A stretch of DNA of 64,000 bases from Methylorubrum populi (GCA_020741775.1 DYYG01000033.1:124001-188000), one strand, 5' to 3'. Shown: positions 45,278 through 54,309, counted from the stretch's first letter. Notes: generated by a model not told the origin, from the letters alone. Translations and numbers: made by a program.

Positions 45278-46042
45278 ATGATCGAAGAACCCGAGCACCG
45301 GCCCTCCGGGCTGCAGGCCCTGGCCGAGCGGCACGGGGTCAGTCTGGAGGCGGTGCGTCACCTGCTGCGCGCGCTCCAGGCCGGGCAAGGCAACATGGCC
45401 CAGTTCGACCATCCCGATCTCGGCGGATTCGGCCAATGGTCGCGGGGCGGCATGGTCATGGTCGGGCGCATGAACGACCACGCCCTCAAGGCCCAGGTCG
45501 ATGCCCTGTGCACCGAACTCGCCGCCGCCCTGCCGCTCTCCGGCTTCCAAGAGGAGGCCACGTCCGGCAATTGGTGGCCGGCGGAATTGGGGCTTCCCTC
45601 GAGCGCTGGGGCGCAGAACGCGACGCGCTACGCCTTCTTTCCCGAGAGCCGCCGGCTCGCCGTCGAGACGGAGGGGCGGCTCGTCCTCTACGACACCGGC
45701 GAGCGCCTCGTGACCGGTGCCTCGCAGCAGCAGGGCGCCCAGGCCTCCCTGCGCTTCAGCGGACCGCAGGGGCATTTCACCCTGGACGATCTCGCGGTGG
45801 TGAGCCGCGATGCGACGGTGACGCCACCGGGCTCGACGGCGGCCGCGTCCTCCGCTGCGTCTTCGTCCATCTCCACCACGCCGCGCGAGCCCCCCGCCCG
45901 CCGGCAGGACCTGCCCGCTTCGGGCGCCGGGGCGGCCGACATCCTCTCGATCCTCGAACGGCTGGCCGAACTCCATCAGAAGGGCGTGCTGACCGACGCG
46001 GAATTCACGGGCAAGAAGGCCGAGCTTCTGGCGCGGCTCTGA
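45278..46042 (+). CDS. SHOCT-domain protein of unknown function
   Basis: A 254-residue cytoplasmic protein. The body (residues 1-190) has no recognised domain but contains G-L-Q-A-L-A-E-R-H-G and F-G-Q-W-S-R-G-G-M-V-M-V-G-R. After a Ser/Thr/Pro-rich linker, the last 35 residues form a SHOCT motif (L-E-R-L-A-E-L-H-Q-K-G-V-L-T-D-A-E-F), a short helical hairpin found at the end of many unrelated proteins. It ends 59 bp before the photoproduct-lyase-family gene and may share its transcript. Confidence 0.75.
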   Translation: MIEEPEHRPSGLQALAERHGVSLEAVRHLLRALQAGQGNMAQFDHPDLGGFGQWSRGGMVMVGRMNDHALKAQVDALCTELAAALPLSGFQEEATSGNWWPAELGLPSSAGAQNATRYAFFPESRRLAVETEGRLVLYDTGERLVTGASQQQGAQASLRFSGPQGHFTLDDLAVVSRDATVTPPGSTAAASSAASSSISTTPREPPARRQDLPASGAGAADILSILERLAELHQKGVLTDAEFTGKKAELLARL

Positions 46043-46101
46043 CCCGGTGCCCCGTCGCCGCAGGCCGGGGCCGGGGCGCCCCGTCGCGCTAGATAGGCCC
46101 C

Positions 46102-47166
46102 ATGGCCCCGCGCGATCTCATCGACATCGACCGCATCTTCATGGAGCCCGCAATCGCCGATTATCCGCGCGGGCGCGAGATCCTGTCACGGTTTCCCAAT
46201 GCCGAGCGGATCGCGGTGCCCTCGCATTGGAACATCCCGGAGCTGCACGGTAACGAGGGGTCGGTCGAGGATTGGGTCCGCATCAAGCGCTCGACCCTGG
46301 TGCTCGGGGTGAAGAAGGGGCTCGCGATGCGCCCCAACGGCCGCTCGGCCCATTTCATCGCGCCCTCGACCTCCAATGGCTGCGCCATGGCCTGCGCGTA
46401 TTGCTACGTGCCGCGTCGCAAGGGCTTCTCGAACCCGATCTCGCTCTTCGTGAATGTCGAGGCGGTGTGCGCCGCCATCGCCCGGCACGCGGCGAAGCAG
46501 GGTCCCCTGCCGGAGCCCGACCAGATCGACGAAGCCGCCTGGATCTACGATCTCGGCGAGAACGGTGATCTCTCGGTCGATGCGATGATCTGCGACACGG
46601 TCCGCGATCTGGTCGGCCTGTTCCGCACCCTGCCCAACGCCAAGGGCTCCTTCGCCACCAAGGCGGTCAACCGCGACCTCCTGGCCTACGATCCGCAGGG
46701 GCGCACCCGCATCCGCTTCTCGCTGATGCCGGCCCCAATCGCCAAGGTCGTCGACGTGCGCACGGCGCCGATCCGGGAGCGGATCGCCGCCATCGATGAC
46801 TTCGTGGCCGCCGGCTACGAGGTTCACGTCAATTTCTCCCCCGTCATCCTCTACGAGGGCTGGGAGGCCGACTGGGCAGACCTCTTCGCCGAGATCGACG
46901 GGACGATCTCCGAGTCGGCCAAAGCCCAGCTCAAATGCGAGATCATCATGCTGACCCACAATGCCGGGCTGCATGAGGTCAATCTCGGCTGGCACCCGAA
47001 GGCCGAGGCCCTGCTGTGGCGTCCGGATATCCAGGAGACCAAGCGTTCGGAGGGCGGCGGCGACAACCTGCGTTACCGTACGGGTTGGAAGGGGAAATGG
47101 CTCACCCGTTTCAAGGCGTTGCTCGCCGAGCACCTGCCCTATTGCCACGTGCGCTACGCGTTCTGA
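46102..47166 (+). CDS. Spore photoproduct lyase family radical SAM protein
   Basis: A 354-residue radical SAM enzyme. The cluster cysteines are Cys94, Cys98 and Cys101 (S-N-G-C-A-M-A-C-A-Y-C-Y). The conserved V-N-F-S-P-V-I-L-Y-E-G-W and E-I-I-M-L-T-H-N segments and the C-terminal H-L-P-Y-C-H-V-R-Y-A-F fit the spore-photoproduct-lyase family, which repairs 5-thyminyl-dihydrothymine in spore DNA. The host is not a spore former, so repair of another lesion or RNA modification is possible. The conserved penultimate-region Cys may be the hydrogen donor. Confidence 0.9.
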   Translation: MAPRDLIDIDRIFMEPAIADYPRGREILSRFPNAERIAVPSHWNIPELHGNEGSVEDWVRIKRSTLVLGVKKGLAMRPNGRSAHFIAPSTSNGCAMACAYCYVPRRKGFSNPISLFVNVEAVCAAIARHAAKQGPLPEPDQIDEAAWIYDLGENGDLSVDAMICDTVRDLVGLFRTLPNAKGSFATKAVNRDLLAYDPQGRTRIRFSLMPAPIAKVVDVRTAPIRERIAAIDDFVAAGYEVHVNFSPVILYEGWEADWADLFAEIDGTISESAKAQLKCEIIMLTHNAGLHEVNLGWHPKAEALLWRPDIQETKRSEGGGDNLRYRTGWKGKWLTRFKALLAEHLPYCHVRYAF

Positions 47167-47275
47167 TCCGGTGTCCGCTCGCTCCGAGCGGGCACCGGAT
47201 CGGCGAGCCCGCGCGGCTTTCGAGCGACGTCGACCTCCGCCATCCCGCGGATGTCGTCTGACAAGGAGAGAGTGG

Positions 47276-47737
47276 ATGCCGGATCACGACAGCTACCTGC
47301 GCGAGGCGACCGAATTGGCGCTGGCCAACGTCGCCGAGGGTGGCAGCCCCTACGGCGCGGTGATCGTGCGGGACGGAGAGGTGGTCGCGCGCGCGGCCAA
47401 CCGCATCCACCGCACGAACGATCCTAGCGACCATGCCGAGATGGTGGCCCTGCGCGCGGCGAGCCAGAAACTCGGGCGGCCGAAGCTTGACGATTGCATC
47501 GTCTACGCGAGCGGACGGCCCTGCCCGATGTGCCACGCGGCGATGCGGCTCGCCGGGGTGAAGCAGGGCTATTTCGCCTTCACCGCCGAGGAGGCGGAGG
47601 CCGAGGGGCTGATCAGCGCCGGGATCTATGCCGAACTATGCCGGCCGCTCGCGGAGCAGCCGATGCGGGTCCAGCATCATCCGCTGGCCGGCGCGCCGAG
47701 CCCCTACCGTGCCTGGGCGGACCGGAAGGGGCGCTGA
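47276..47737 (+). CDS. Guanine deaminase/tRNA-adenosine-deaminase-like zinc deaminase
   Basis: A 153-residue CDA-fold enzyme. The catalytic H-A-E-M motif is near residue 50 and the zinc-binding P-C-P-M-C-H near 78; N-R-I-H-R-T-N-D-P-S-D precedes it. The sequence is closer to guanine deaminase (GuaD type) than to TadA, but the substrate needs testing. ATG 47276 follows ACAAGGAGAGAG. It is 109 bp after the photoproduct-lyase-family gene and on the same strand. Confidence 0.85.
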   Translation: MPDHDSYLREATELALANVAEGGSPYGAVIVRDGEVVARAANRIHRTNDPSDHAEMVALRAASQKLGRPKLDDCIVYASGRPCPMCHAAMRLAGVKQGYFAFTAEEAEAEGLISAGIYAELCRPLAEQPMRVQHHPLAGAPSPYRAWADRKGR

Positions 47738-47797
47738 GGACCGAACGGGTTCACGCTCGCGGCGGCTTCCGCGTCGCCGCGCGCGTGAAATCCGGCG

Positions 47798-48109
47798 TCA
47801 GTGCGTCCAGGGCGCGGTGCGGTTGAACTTGAAGTTGTCGGAATAGGACAGGCCCTTGCGGGCGATCGGCGGCGGCGTCTCCTCGACGCGGTAGGCGATG
47901 CCGGCGGATTTCGCGTAGGCCACCGCCTCGTCCGCCGTGTCGAAGTCGAGCCGCACCTGCTGCAGCATGTCGGAAGAGCCGGTCCAGCCCATCAGCGGTT
48001 CGGTCTCGCGCGGGGCGGTCTGGTCGAATTCCAGCACCCATTGCTTGGTGCGGGCGAGCCCGGACTGCGAGGGATCCTTGGCGGGACGATAGATGCGGGC
48101 GCTCGACAT
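47798..48109 (-). CDS. Complex I accessory subunit, NDUFS4 family
   Basis: A 103-residue soluble protein. The family pattern A-R-I-Y-R-P-A-K-x-x-x-Q-S-G, W-x-L-E-F, G-W-T-x-S-x-D, and Y-S-D-N-F-K-F-N-R near the end marks the NDUFS4/18-kDa subunit shared by alphaproteobacteria and mitochondria. It is peripheral to the NADH-binding arm. It is isolated here, far from the main nuo operon, just downstream (minus strand) of tRNA-Pro. Start 48109 is the first ATG of the conserved part. Confidence 0.92.
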   Translation of the reverse strand: MSSARIYRPAKDPSQSGLARTKQWVLEFDQTAPRETEPLMGWTGSSDMLQQVRLDFDTADEAVAYAKSAGIAYRVEETPPPIARKGLSYSDNFKFNRTAPWTH

Positions 48110-48137
48110 CGGACGGCTAACGTCTCCGGGCAAGACA

Positions 48138-48214
48138 TGGTCGGGGCGATAGGATTCGAACCTACGACCCTCTGCTCCCAAAGCAGATGCGCTACCAGAC
48201 TGCGCTACACCCCG
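48138..48214 (-). tRNA. tRNA-Pro (anticodon TGG)
   Basis: 77 nt on the minus strand including CCA (48138-48140). The acceptor stem pairs CGGGGTG with CGCCCCG. The anticodon loop TTTGGGA with stem TCTGC/GCAGA gives TGG. The T arm has GTTCGAATC. Confidence 0.97.
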
Positions 48215-48357
48215 ACGCCCCTACGGGCCCGATGGAGATACCGTTTCGGTCCACGCCCGGCAAGGCGCCGCGGCGCATGGCGCAGAGTTGTCTTGTGACA
48301 TCGTTGTCTCGTGAGAGCCGCCCGATCCCCTCGTGATCACCGACGTCGGTCCGGCCG

Positions 48358-48563
48358 TCACACCAAGATGTCGAGGACACGCCTCTCCGCTTCGATCGAG
48401 GATGTGAGCACGGCCGTGTTGATCTCGACCCCGAGTCGGGCGGAGACCATATCGGTCACCGCCGCGACCGGATTGGCGTCACGCTGCGGTAATGCGATGC
48501 GTGCGGCCGCGCCCTCGAAGCGCTGAGGGCGCCGCTCACGCCGGCCGAACGCGCCGAAATCAT
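48358..48563 (-). pseudogene. Frameshifted flagellar basal-body-rod-like protein remnant
   Basis: From ATG 48563 (behind GGGGGACGGG) the first frame reads M-I-S-A-R-S-A-G-V-S-G-A-L-S-A-S-R. A second frame then continues R-F-E-G-A-A-A-R-I-A and ends in A-V-T-D-M-V-S-A-R-L-G-V-E-I-N-T-A-V-L at 48358. Joined, they give the N- and C-terminal helices of flagellar rod proteins of the FlgC type, with the middle missing. The length, 206 nt, is not a multiple of three. A single indel near 48520 is the simplest reading. No gene was recognised in the remainder of 48215-48731. Confidence 0.5.
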
Positions 48564-48731
48564 GACCCGTCCCCCTTTTCGGAAGGCGGTATCCCGGCAC
48601 CGGGGGGAACGCTTCCTCCGGGACGTCCGCGCAATCCGCAGGACCGGGCCGCCTTGATCGAATCGTCCGCCCATCCCACTTCGCCGCTGGCCGGGGCCCA
48701 CGGGATGCGGCACCGGAGATGAGGCGCAAGC

Positions 48732-49439
48732 ATGATCGACCTGCATTACTGGCCGACCCCGAACGGCCACAAGGTGACGCTCTTTCTGGAGGAGACCGGC
48801 CTGCCCTACACGATCCATCCGGTGGATATCGGCAAGGGCGCGCAGTTCGAACCCGCCTTCCTGAAGATCGCGCCGAACAACCGCATGCCGGCCATCGTCG
48901 ATCATGAGCCCGCCGATGGCGGCGCGCCGGTCTCGCTGTTCGAGTCGGGCGCGATCCTGCTCTACCTTGCTGAGAAGACGGGGCGCTTCCTGCCCGGCGA
49001 TCTGCGCGGCCGGGCCGAGACCCTGCAATGGCTGTTCTGGCAGATGGGCGGCCTGGGACCGATGCTCGGCCAGAACCACCATTTCTCCCAATACGCGCCG
49101 GAAAAGATACCCTACGCCATCGACCGCTACGTGAAGGAGACGAACCGCCTCTACGGCGTGCTCGACCGGCGGCTGGCGGACCGGGACTTCGTCGCGGGGG
49201 CCGACTACACCATCGCCGACATGGCGGCCTATCCCTGGATCGTGCCGTGGGAGAAGCAGGGCCAGCGGCTCGACGACCATCCGAACCTCAAGCGCTGGTT
49301 CGAGGCGATCGCCGAGCGCCCGGCCACCAAGGCGGCCTACGCGAAGGCGGCCGAGGTCAACCCGAACCACGGCCAGCCGATGAGCGAGGACGCCAAGAAG
49401 GTGATGTTCGGCCAGACCGCGTCGAACACCCAGCGCTGA
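48732..49439 (+). CDS. Glutathione S-transferase (Nu/YfcG-like)
   Basis: A 235-residue two-domain GST. The thioredoxin-like part has W-P-T-P-N-G-H-K-V-T and the E-S-G-A-I-L-L-Y-L-A helix; the C-terminal helical domain shows W-L-F-W-Q-M-G-G-L-G-P-M-L-G-Q, common in YfcG-type members that reduce disulfides. The active Thr/Asn of the P-N-G-H motif replaces Cys. ATG 48732 follows GAGATGAGG. Role probably redox protection. Confidence 0.88.
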   Translation: MIDLHYWPTPNGHKVTLFLEETGLPYTIHPVDIGKGAQFEPAFLKIAPNNRMPAIVDHEPADGGAPVSLFESGAILLYLAEKTGRFLPGDLRGRAETLQWLFWQMGGLGPMLGQNHHFSQYAPEKIPYAIDRYVKETNRLYGVLDRRLADRDFVAGADYTIADMAAYPWIVPWEKQGQRLDDHPNLKRWFEAIAERPATKAAYAKAAEVNPNHGQPMSEDAKKVMFGQTASNTQR

Positions 49440-49465
49440 AGACGTATCATCCCAGTCCGGCTGCC

Positions 49466-49498
49466 AAATCCGCTCGATCCCTGCGGGGTGGCAGATTT
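49466..49498. repeat. 33-bp palindromic element, copy 2
   Basis: Inverted relative to the copy at 35797-35829: reverse complement reads AAATCTGCCACCCCGCAGGG then ATCGAGCGGATTT. The arms and central hairpin are shared, with several substitutions. Confidence 0.6.
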
Positions 49499-49579
49499 GG
49501 GGGATGGCGGATTTAGACGTCGCTCAGGCGCCGCGCGGGCTGGCTGATACGGGACCGCTCTGCTCAAGCGGGTTCCGTG

Positions 49580-50446
49580 TCAGCGCCCGCTGCGCCGGGC
49601 GGCCACCGTCGCCAGCCCGGCGAAATCCTTGTCGCCGTCGCCATGGGCGATGGCGTCGAGGAGGTTGTCCCGCAGCACGCTGGCGAACGGCATCGGCACA
49701 TTGACCGCCTCGCCCGCCGCGAGGGCGAGGCGGACATCCTTGAGGCCGAGGCGGATGGTGAAGCCCGGCGGCTCGTAGCGCCCTTCCATGATCATCGCGC
49801 CGTAATTCTTGTAGACCGGCGAGGCGAACAGGGTGCCGGTCAGCATCTCCAGCACCTCGGCACCGGGAATGCCGTGCCCCTCCGCGAAGGCCGCCGCTTC
49901 TCCCATGGCCTCGATGGCGGAGACGAGCATGAAGTTGCCCGCGAGCTTGACGGCATTGGCCCGCTCCGGCTCCGTGCCGAAGCGCCAGGTCTTGCTGCCC
50001 ATGGCGTCGAACAGCGGCTGCACCTGGGCGATCGCTTCGTCCGCGCCCGCAGCGATGATGTTGAGCGCGCCATTGGCGGCCGCGTCTGGCCGGCCGAAGA
50101 CCGGGGCGGAGACGTAGGAAACGCCTGCCCGCCCATGGACCGCCGCCAACTCCTTGGCCAGGGCGACCGAGATCGTCGACATGCCGATATGGACCGCCGG
50201 GCGCTGTCCGCTGTCGAGCAACCCGCCCTCGACGATGACGGCGCGCAGGGCCGCGTCGTCGGCGAGCATGGTGATGGCGGCATCCCCGGCGAAGGCCTCG
50301 GCCGCGCTGCCGACCGGCTCGGCGCCGGCGATCGCCTTCGCCGCCTCCGGTGAGCGGTTCCAGACCCGTACCCGGTGACCCGCCGCGACCAGCCGGGCCG
50401 CCATGGCCTGGCCCATGCGGCCGAGTCCGATGAAACCGACATCCAT
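49580..50446 (-). CDS. NAD(P)-dependent beta-hydroxyacid dehydrogenase family oxidoreductase
   Basis: A 288-residue protein of the 6-phosphogluconate/3-hydroxyisobutyrate dehydrogenase superfamily. The Rossmann motif is G-F-I-G-L-G-R-M-G near residue 4; the catalytic Lys is in N-A-V-K-L-A-G-N-F. It may reduce a small aldehyde such as succinic or glyoxylate semialdehyde; the exact substrate is unknown. A short divergent-looking start at 50446 fits the family. It follows the GST gene convergently. Confidence 0.85.
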   Translation of the reverse strand: MDVGFIGLGRMGQAMAARLVAAGHRVRVWNRSPEAAKAIAGAEPVGSAAEAFAGDAAITMLADDAALRAVIVEGGLLDSGQRPAVHIGMSTISVALAKELAAVHGRAGVSYVSAPVFGRPDAAANGALNIIAAGADEAIAQVQPLFDAMGSKTWRFGTEPERANAVKLAGNFMLVSAIEAMGEAAAFAEGHGIPGAEVLEMLTGTLFASPVYKNYGAMIMEGRYEPPGFTIRLGLKDVRLALAAGEAVNVPMPFASVLRDNLLDAIAHGDGDKDFAGLATVAARRSGR

Positions 50447-50517
50447 CTCTCACACTCCAGATTGGCTGCTGCGTCCCGGCCGACGGCGCCCCGGCGGGGA
50501 CGCCGCGCCAGTAGGGC

Positions 50518-51540
50518 TCAGTGCGTGTTGAGGAATTCCAGCGTCAGCGTGTTGAACATCTCGGTCGCCTCCATGTGAACGAGGTGGCCGACATTGTTGA
50601 TGACCTCGGCCTTGCCGTTCGGCATCCGGCCGGCGAGCGCCCGGGCATGGCCGGTATTGTCGCCCATGGCGGAGCGCATCTCGGTCGGCGCGAAGCCCTT
50701 GCCGGGCGCGTTGTGGTCGTTGGCGCCCATGATGAACAGGGTCGGCGCCTTGATCAGCGGGATCTCGTGAACGACCGGCTGGCTCCAGATCATCTGGTAG
50801 GAATTGACGAAGGATCTGAGCCAGCGCGGATACTCGCCCGAGCCCTTCACCCGCTCACGGATCGAGACGAAGGGCTCGATCGCCGAGGCCGGAATCGAGA
50901 GGGAATAGCTCGTCATCAGCTGCTTGCGGTAGGCCTCCGCGCTGAGATCGCCCTCGCGGGCCAGCAGGGTCTCCTCGGCGACCGGCGGGACACTGAAGCG
51001 GTAATCTTCCAGGCCGATCGGCGCTTCCAGCACGAGGCTGTTGACCCGTTGCGGATAGCTGCGGGCGAGGCGCACCGCGAGCATCCCGCCCATGGAATGC
51101 GCGACCACGTCGAACCGGGTGAGCTTGAGGCTGTCGGCCAGGGCGACGGTGTCGGCGGCCATCCGGTCGAAGGTGAAGGCACCCACGGGCTTCGACGACT
51201 TGCCGAAGCCGAGCTGGTCGATCGCCACCACCCGGTAACCGGCATTCGAGAGGGCGCGGATCACCGGCTCCCAGTAGCTCGATGGGAAGTTGCGCCCGTG
51301 CAGCAGCAGCACCGTGCGGCCATTGGCGTTGTCGGCGGGCGGCACATCCATGTAGGCGAGGCGCTGCGCTTCGCCGTCGCGGGTGAGCGGCAGGAATCGC
51401 ACGGGAAACGGATAGGCGAATCCTTCCAGGCCGATGCCGAGGGGAGCCGGTGCTTCCTCGGCAAGGGCAGAGACGGTCGAGGCTGGGGTCAGCGCCAGTA
51501 ATGGGGCGAGGCACAGCGCGAGGATCGGGGGGGCACGCAT
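50518..51540 (-). CDS. Periplasmic alpha/beta hydrolase
   Basis: A 340-residue exported hydrolase. A signal peptide covers about 27 residues (to V-S-A-L-A-E). The oxyanion region is L-L-H-G-R-N-F, the nucleophile Ser lies in V-A-H-S-M-G-G, the acid in M-G-A-N-D-H and the catalytic His in N-V-G-H-L-V-H. The fold and motif order fit the haloperoxidase/epoxide-hydrolase-like group; no specific substrate can be named. ATG 51540 follows ACGGAG. It is divergent from the DHA2 transporter gene. Confidence 0.85.
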   Translation of the reverse strand: MRAPPILALCLAPLLALTPASTVSALAEEAPAPLGIGLEGFAYPFPVRFLPLTRDGEAQRLAYMDVPPADNANGRTVLLLHGRNFPSSYWEPVIRALSNAGYRVVAIDQLGFGKSSKPVGAFTFDRMAADTVALADSLKLTRFDVVAHSMGGMLAVRLARSYPQRVNSLVLEAPIGLEDYRFSVPPVAEETLLAREGDLSAEAYRKQLMTSYSLSIPASAIEPFVSIRERVKGSGEYPRWLRSFVNSYQMIWSQPVVHEIPLIKAPTLFIMGANDHNAPGKGFAPTEMRSAMGDNTGHARALAGRMPNGKAEVINNVGHLVHMEATEMFNTLTLEFLNTH

Positions 51541-51642
51541 GAAAACTCCGTCTCGGGCTGGTGGGCGCAAGCCTGGCGCGTCGTCCGGTGAGGGACAGAT
51601 AGGGCGGACGGGCCGCCTGCAAGCTCTGGGGATTGGCCGAAG

Positions 51643-53025
51643 GTGACGGCGCGGGCGATGACGGGGGGAGCGGGCACCGACGGGTTGCCGCCGCGGGAGC
51701 GCTGGCTCGCGCTCACGGCAATGGCTCTGGCCATCTCCATGGCGGTGCTCGACGGGGCGATCGTCAATGTCGCCCTCCCGGTGATTGCCCGCGACCTCGC
51801 AGTGCCGGCCTCGGAGGCGATCTTCGTCGTCAGCGCCTACCAGATCGCCGTCACCGCCGCGCTCCTGCCCCTGGCGAGCCTCGGCGAGATCGTGGGGTAT
51901 CGCCGAGTCTATCTCGGCGGGCTCGCGGCCTTCACCGCGTCGTCGCTCGCCTGCGCGCTCGCGCCGAACCTCGCGAGCCTCACCGCCGCACGGGTGGCCC
52001 AAGGGCTCGGAGCCGCCGGGATCATGAGCGTCAACATCGCGCTGGTGCGCTTCATCTATCCGCATCGGCTGATCGGGCGCGGCGTCGGCAACGTGGCCCT
52101 GATCGTCGCCATCGCCTCCGCCGCAGGCCCGACGCTCGCCGCCGCGATCCTCTCGGTCGCGGCCTGGCCCTGGCTGTTTCTGGTCAACCTGCCGGTGGGG
52201 CTGGTGGCGCTGGCGGTCGGCGCGCGTACCCTGCCGTCGACGCCCCGCTCCGCCCGCCGCTTCGATGTCGGGAGCGCGATTCTCAACGCGCTGACCATCG
52301 CTCTCCTGATCGTCGGCGTCGACGGGCTCGCCGATCCGGATGGCCGGACCCTCGCTTTCGTGGAACTCGCTGCCGCCGCCGTCGTCGGATTCGTGTTCGT
52401 GCGCCTGCAGATCCGCCGGGCGGTGCCTCTCCTGCCCCTCGACCTCCTGCGGATTCCGGCCTTCGCCCTGTCGATGGTGTCCTCGATCTGCTCGTTCGCG
52501 GCGCAGATGGCGGCTTATGTCGCCTTGCCCTTCTACTTCCAGGTGGCGCTCGGCTTCTCGGAGGCGCGCACCGGATTCCTGATGACGCCCTGGCCGCTCG
52601 CCATCGCCGCCGTGGCCCCCCTGTCGGGCCGGCTCGCCGACCGCTACCCGCCGGGTCTGCTCGGCAGCCTCGGTCTCCTCCTGCTGGCGGCGGGCCTCGC
52701 CGCCCTGGCTCTGCTGCCGGGGGCGCCGGCCACCTGGGACGTGGTGTGGCGGCTGACCCTGGCCGGGATCGGCTTCGGCCTATTCCAGTCGCCGAACAAC
52801 AAGGTCATCATCACTAGCGCCCCGCGGGAGCGCAGCGGCGGAGCGAGCGGCATGCAATCGAGCGCCCGGCTCGTCGGCCAATCCCTCGGCGCGGCCCTCG
52901 TCGCCGTCCTGTTCGGCCTCGTGCCCGGCGGTCCGGCGGCGGCCTTCGCTCCGACCCTGTGGTGCGCCTTCGCCCTCGCCCTGACCGGGGCGCTGGCGAG
53001 CGGCCTCCGCCGGACGGGGCCCTGA
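51643..53025 (+). CDS. MFS multidrug transporter, DHA2 (14-helix) type
   Basis: A 460-residue polytopic protein. The early L-D-G-A-I-V-N-V-A-L-P helix motif and the G-x-x-x-G-P-x-x-x-A antiporter motif C (A-S-A-A-G-P-T-L-A-A) identify a DHA2 drug:proton antiporter. About 13-14 hydrophobic segments are visible. GTG 51643 or ATG 51658 could be the start; no clear ribosome site decides it. Divergent from the hydrolase gene by about 100 bp. Confidence 0.85.
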   Translation: MTARAMTGGAGTDGLPPRERWLALTAMALAISMAVLDGAIVNVALPVIARDLAVPASEAIFVVSAYQIAVTAALLPLASLGEIVGYRRVYLGGLAAFTASSLACALAPNLASLTAARVAQGLGAAGIMSVNIALVRFIYPHRLIGRGVGNVALIVAIASAAGPTLAAAILSVAAWPWLFLVNLPVGLVALAVGARTLPSTPRSARRFDVGSAILNALTIALLIVGVDGLADPDGRTLAFVELAAAAVVGFVFVRLQIRRAVPLLPLDLLRIPAFALSMVSSICSFAAQMAAYVALPFYFQVALGFSEARTGFLMTPWPLAIAAVAPLSGRLADRYPPGLLGSLGLLLLAAGLAALALLPGAPATWDVVWRLTLAGIGFGLFQSPNNKVIITSAPRERSGGASGMQSSARLVGQSLGAALVAVLFGLVPGGPAAAFAPTLWCAFALALTGALASGLRRTGP

Positions 53026-53103
53026 CGCGCGCCGCCGCCCCGCACCAACCTTCCGCCCGCGCGTTGTCGCCGCGAGGGGTGGCACGAGCGGGGTTGGAAA
53101 ACC

Positions 53104-53895
53104 ATGGATATCGATCTGAAGGGGCGCAGCGCCCTCGTCACGGGCTCGACCGGCGGAATCGGCTATGCGGTCGCCCGCGAACTCGGCCGGCTCGGTGCCG
53201 CTGTCGCCGTCAACGGGCGCACCGCCGAGCGGGTCGATGCGGCGATCCAGCGCCTGCGCGGCGAGGTGCCCGAGGGTAACTTCGGCGCCGGTGTCGGCGA
53301 TGTCGGCACCGAGGAAGGCGCGGCCGAGCTGATCGCCGCCCTGCCCCGGGTCGACATCCTGATCAACAATGCCGGCATCTTCGAGCCGAAGCCGTTCTTC
53401 GAGATCGCGGATGCCGAGTGGCGCCGGTTCTTCGAGGTGAACGTGATGAGCGGCATCCGCCTCTCGCGCGCCTATGGCGCCGGCATGGTCGAGCGCGGCT
53501 GGGGGCGGATCGTCTTCATCGCCAGCGAGTCGGCGCTCAACATCCCCGTGGAGATGGTGCATTACGGTATGACGAAGACGGCGCAGCTCGCCGTCTCGCG
53601 CGGCCTCGCAGAGACGGTCGGCGGCAGCGGCGTCACCGTCAACAGTGTCCTGCCCGGCCCGACCCTGACCGAGGGCGTGGCGGATTTCCTGGAATCGATG
53701 GGCAGCGGCGACGGCGATCTGGAGGCCAAGGGCCGCGCCTTCATCGCCGAGAACCGACCGACCTCCCTGCTCAAGCGTCTGGCGCAGCCGGAAGAGGTGG
53801 CCAACATGGTGGCCTATCTCTGCACCCCCGCCGCGAGTGCCACCACGGGGGCGGCGCTGCGGGTCGATGGTGGCGTGCTGCGCAGTATCGCCTGA
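53104..53895 (+). CDS. SDR family oxidoreductase
   Basis: A 263-residue short-chain dehydrogenase. The cofactor motif T-G-S-T-G-G-I-G is at residues 14-21, N-N-A-G near 90, and the catalytic S-E-S ... Y-G-M-T-K near 155. The C-terminal R-V-D-G-G is standard. An unusual point is the ESALN segment before the Tyr. Substrate unknown. ATG 53104 follows GTTGGAAAACC. Confidence 0.88.
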   Translation: MDIDLKGRSALVTGSTGGIGYAVARELGRLGAAVAVNGRTAERVDAAIQRLRGEVPEGNFGAGVGDVGTEEGAAELIAALPRVDILINNAGIFEPKPFFEIADAEWRRFFEVNVMSGIRLSRAYGAGMVERGWGRIVFIASESALNIPVEMVHYGMTKTAQLAVSRGLAETVGGSGVTVNSVLPGPTLTEGVADFLESMGSGDGDLEAKGRAFIAENRPTSLLKRLAQPEEVANMVAYLCTPAASATTGAALRVDGGVLRSIA

Positions 53896-53988
53896 TCGGG
53901 TGCCGCTCCCGAGCCTGACGGAGGCGCGGGCCGGCCTGACCGGCGCCGCGCTCCGAGAAGCGGCCCGCGAACGGTTCTGTTCGGGAAA

Positions 53989-54309
53989 TTAGGACTTCAG
54001 GTGCGCGGCGAGATGCTTGTTCATCTCGAACATCGAGCACTTGTCCTTGCCGAAGATCTTCTTGAGCTTGTCGTCGGCGACGATCTCGCGCTTGTTCTCC
54101 GGGTTCTGGAGATTGTGCTTCTTGATGTGCTCCCACACCTTGCTCACCACCTCGCCACGCGGCAGGGGCTTGTCGCCGACGATCGCGGCGAGTTCGGGAG
54201 ACGGCTTCAGAGGCTGCTGAAGGGCGTTCGGCTTGGTGCCCGAAGCGGCCTTGGTGGCGGTCTCCTTCTTCGGCGCAGCCGCCTTCTTCTCCGTCGTCTT
54301 GGTAGCCAT
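53989..54309 (-). CDS. SWIB/MDM2-domain protein
   Basis: A 106-residue protein. An Ala/Lys-rich N-terminus of about 30 residues precedes a SWIB domain (K-P-S-P-E-L-A-A-I-V-G ... P-R-G-E-V-V-S-K-V-W-E-H-I-K ... D-K-L-K-K-I-F-G ... M-F-E-M-N-K-H-L-A-A-H-L). SWIB is known from eukaryotic SWI/SNF subunits and from Chlamydia and other bacteria; the bacterial role is unknown, though the basic tail suggests DNA binding. It has an EcfG-like promoter upstream on the minus strand. ATG 54309 follows GGAGGGAAAC. Confidence 0.9.
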   Translation of the reverse strand: MATKTTEKKAAAPKKETATKAASGTKPNALQQPLKPSPELAAIVGDKPLPRGEVVSKVWEHIKKHNLQNPENKREIVADDKLKKIFGKDKCSMFEMNKHLAAHLKS

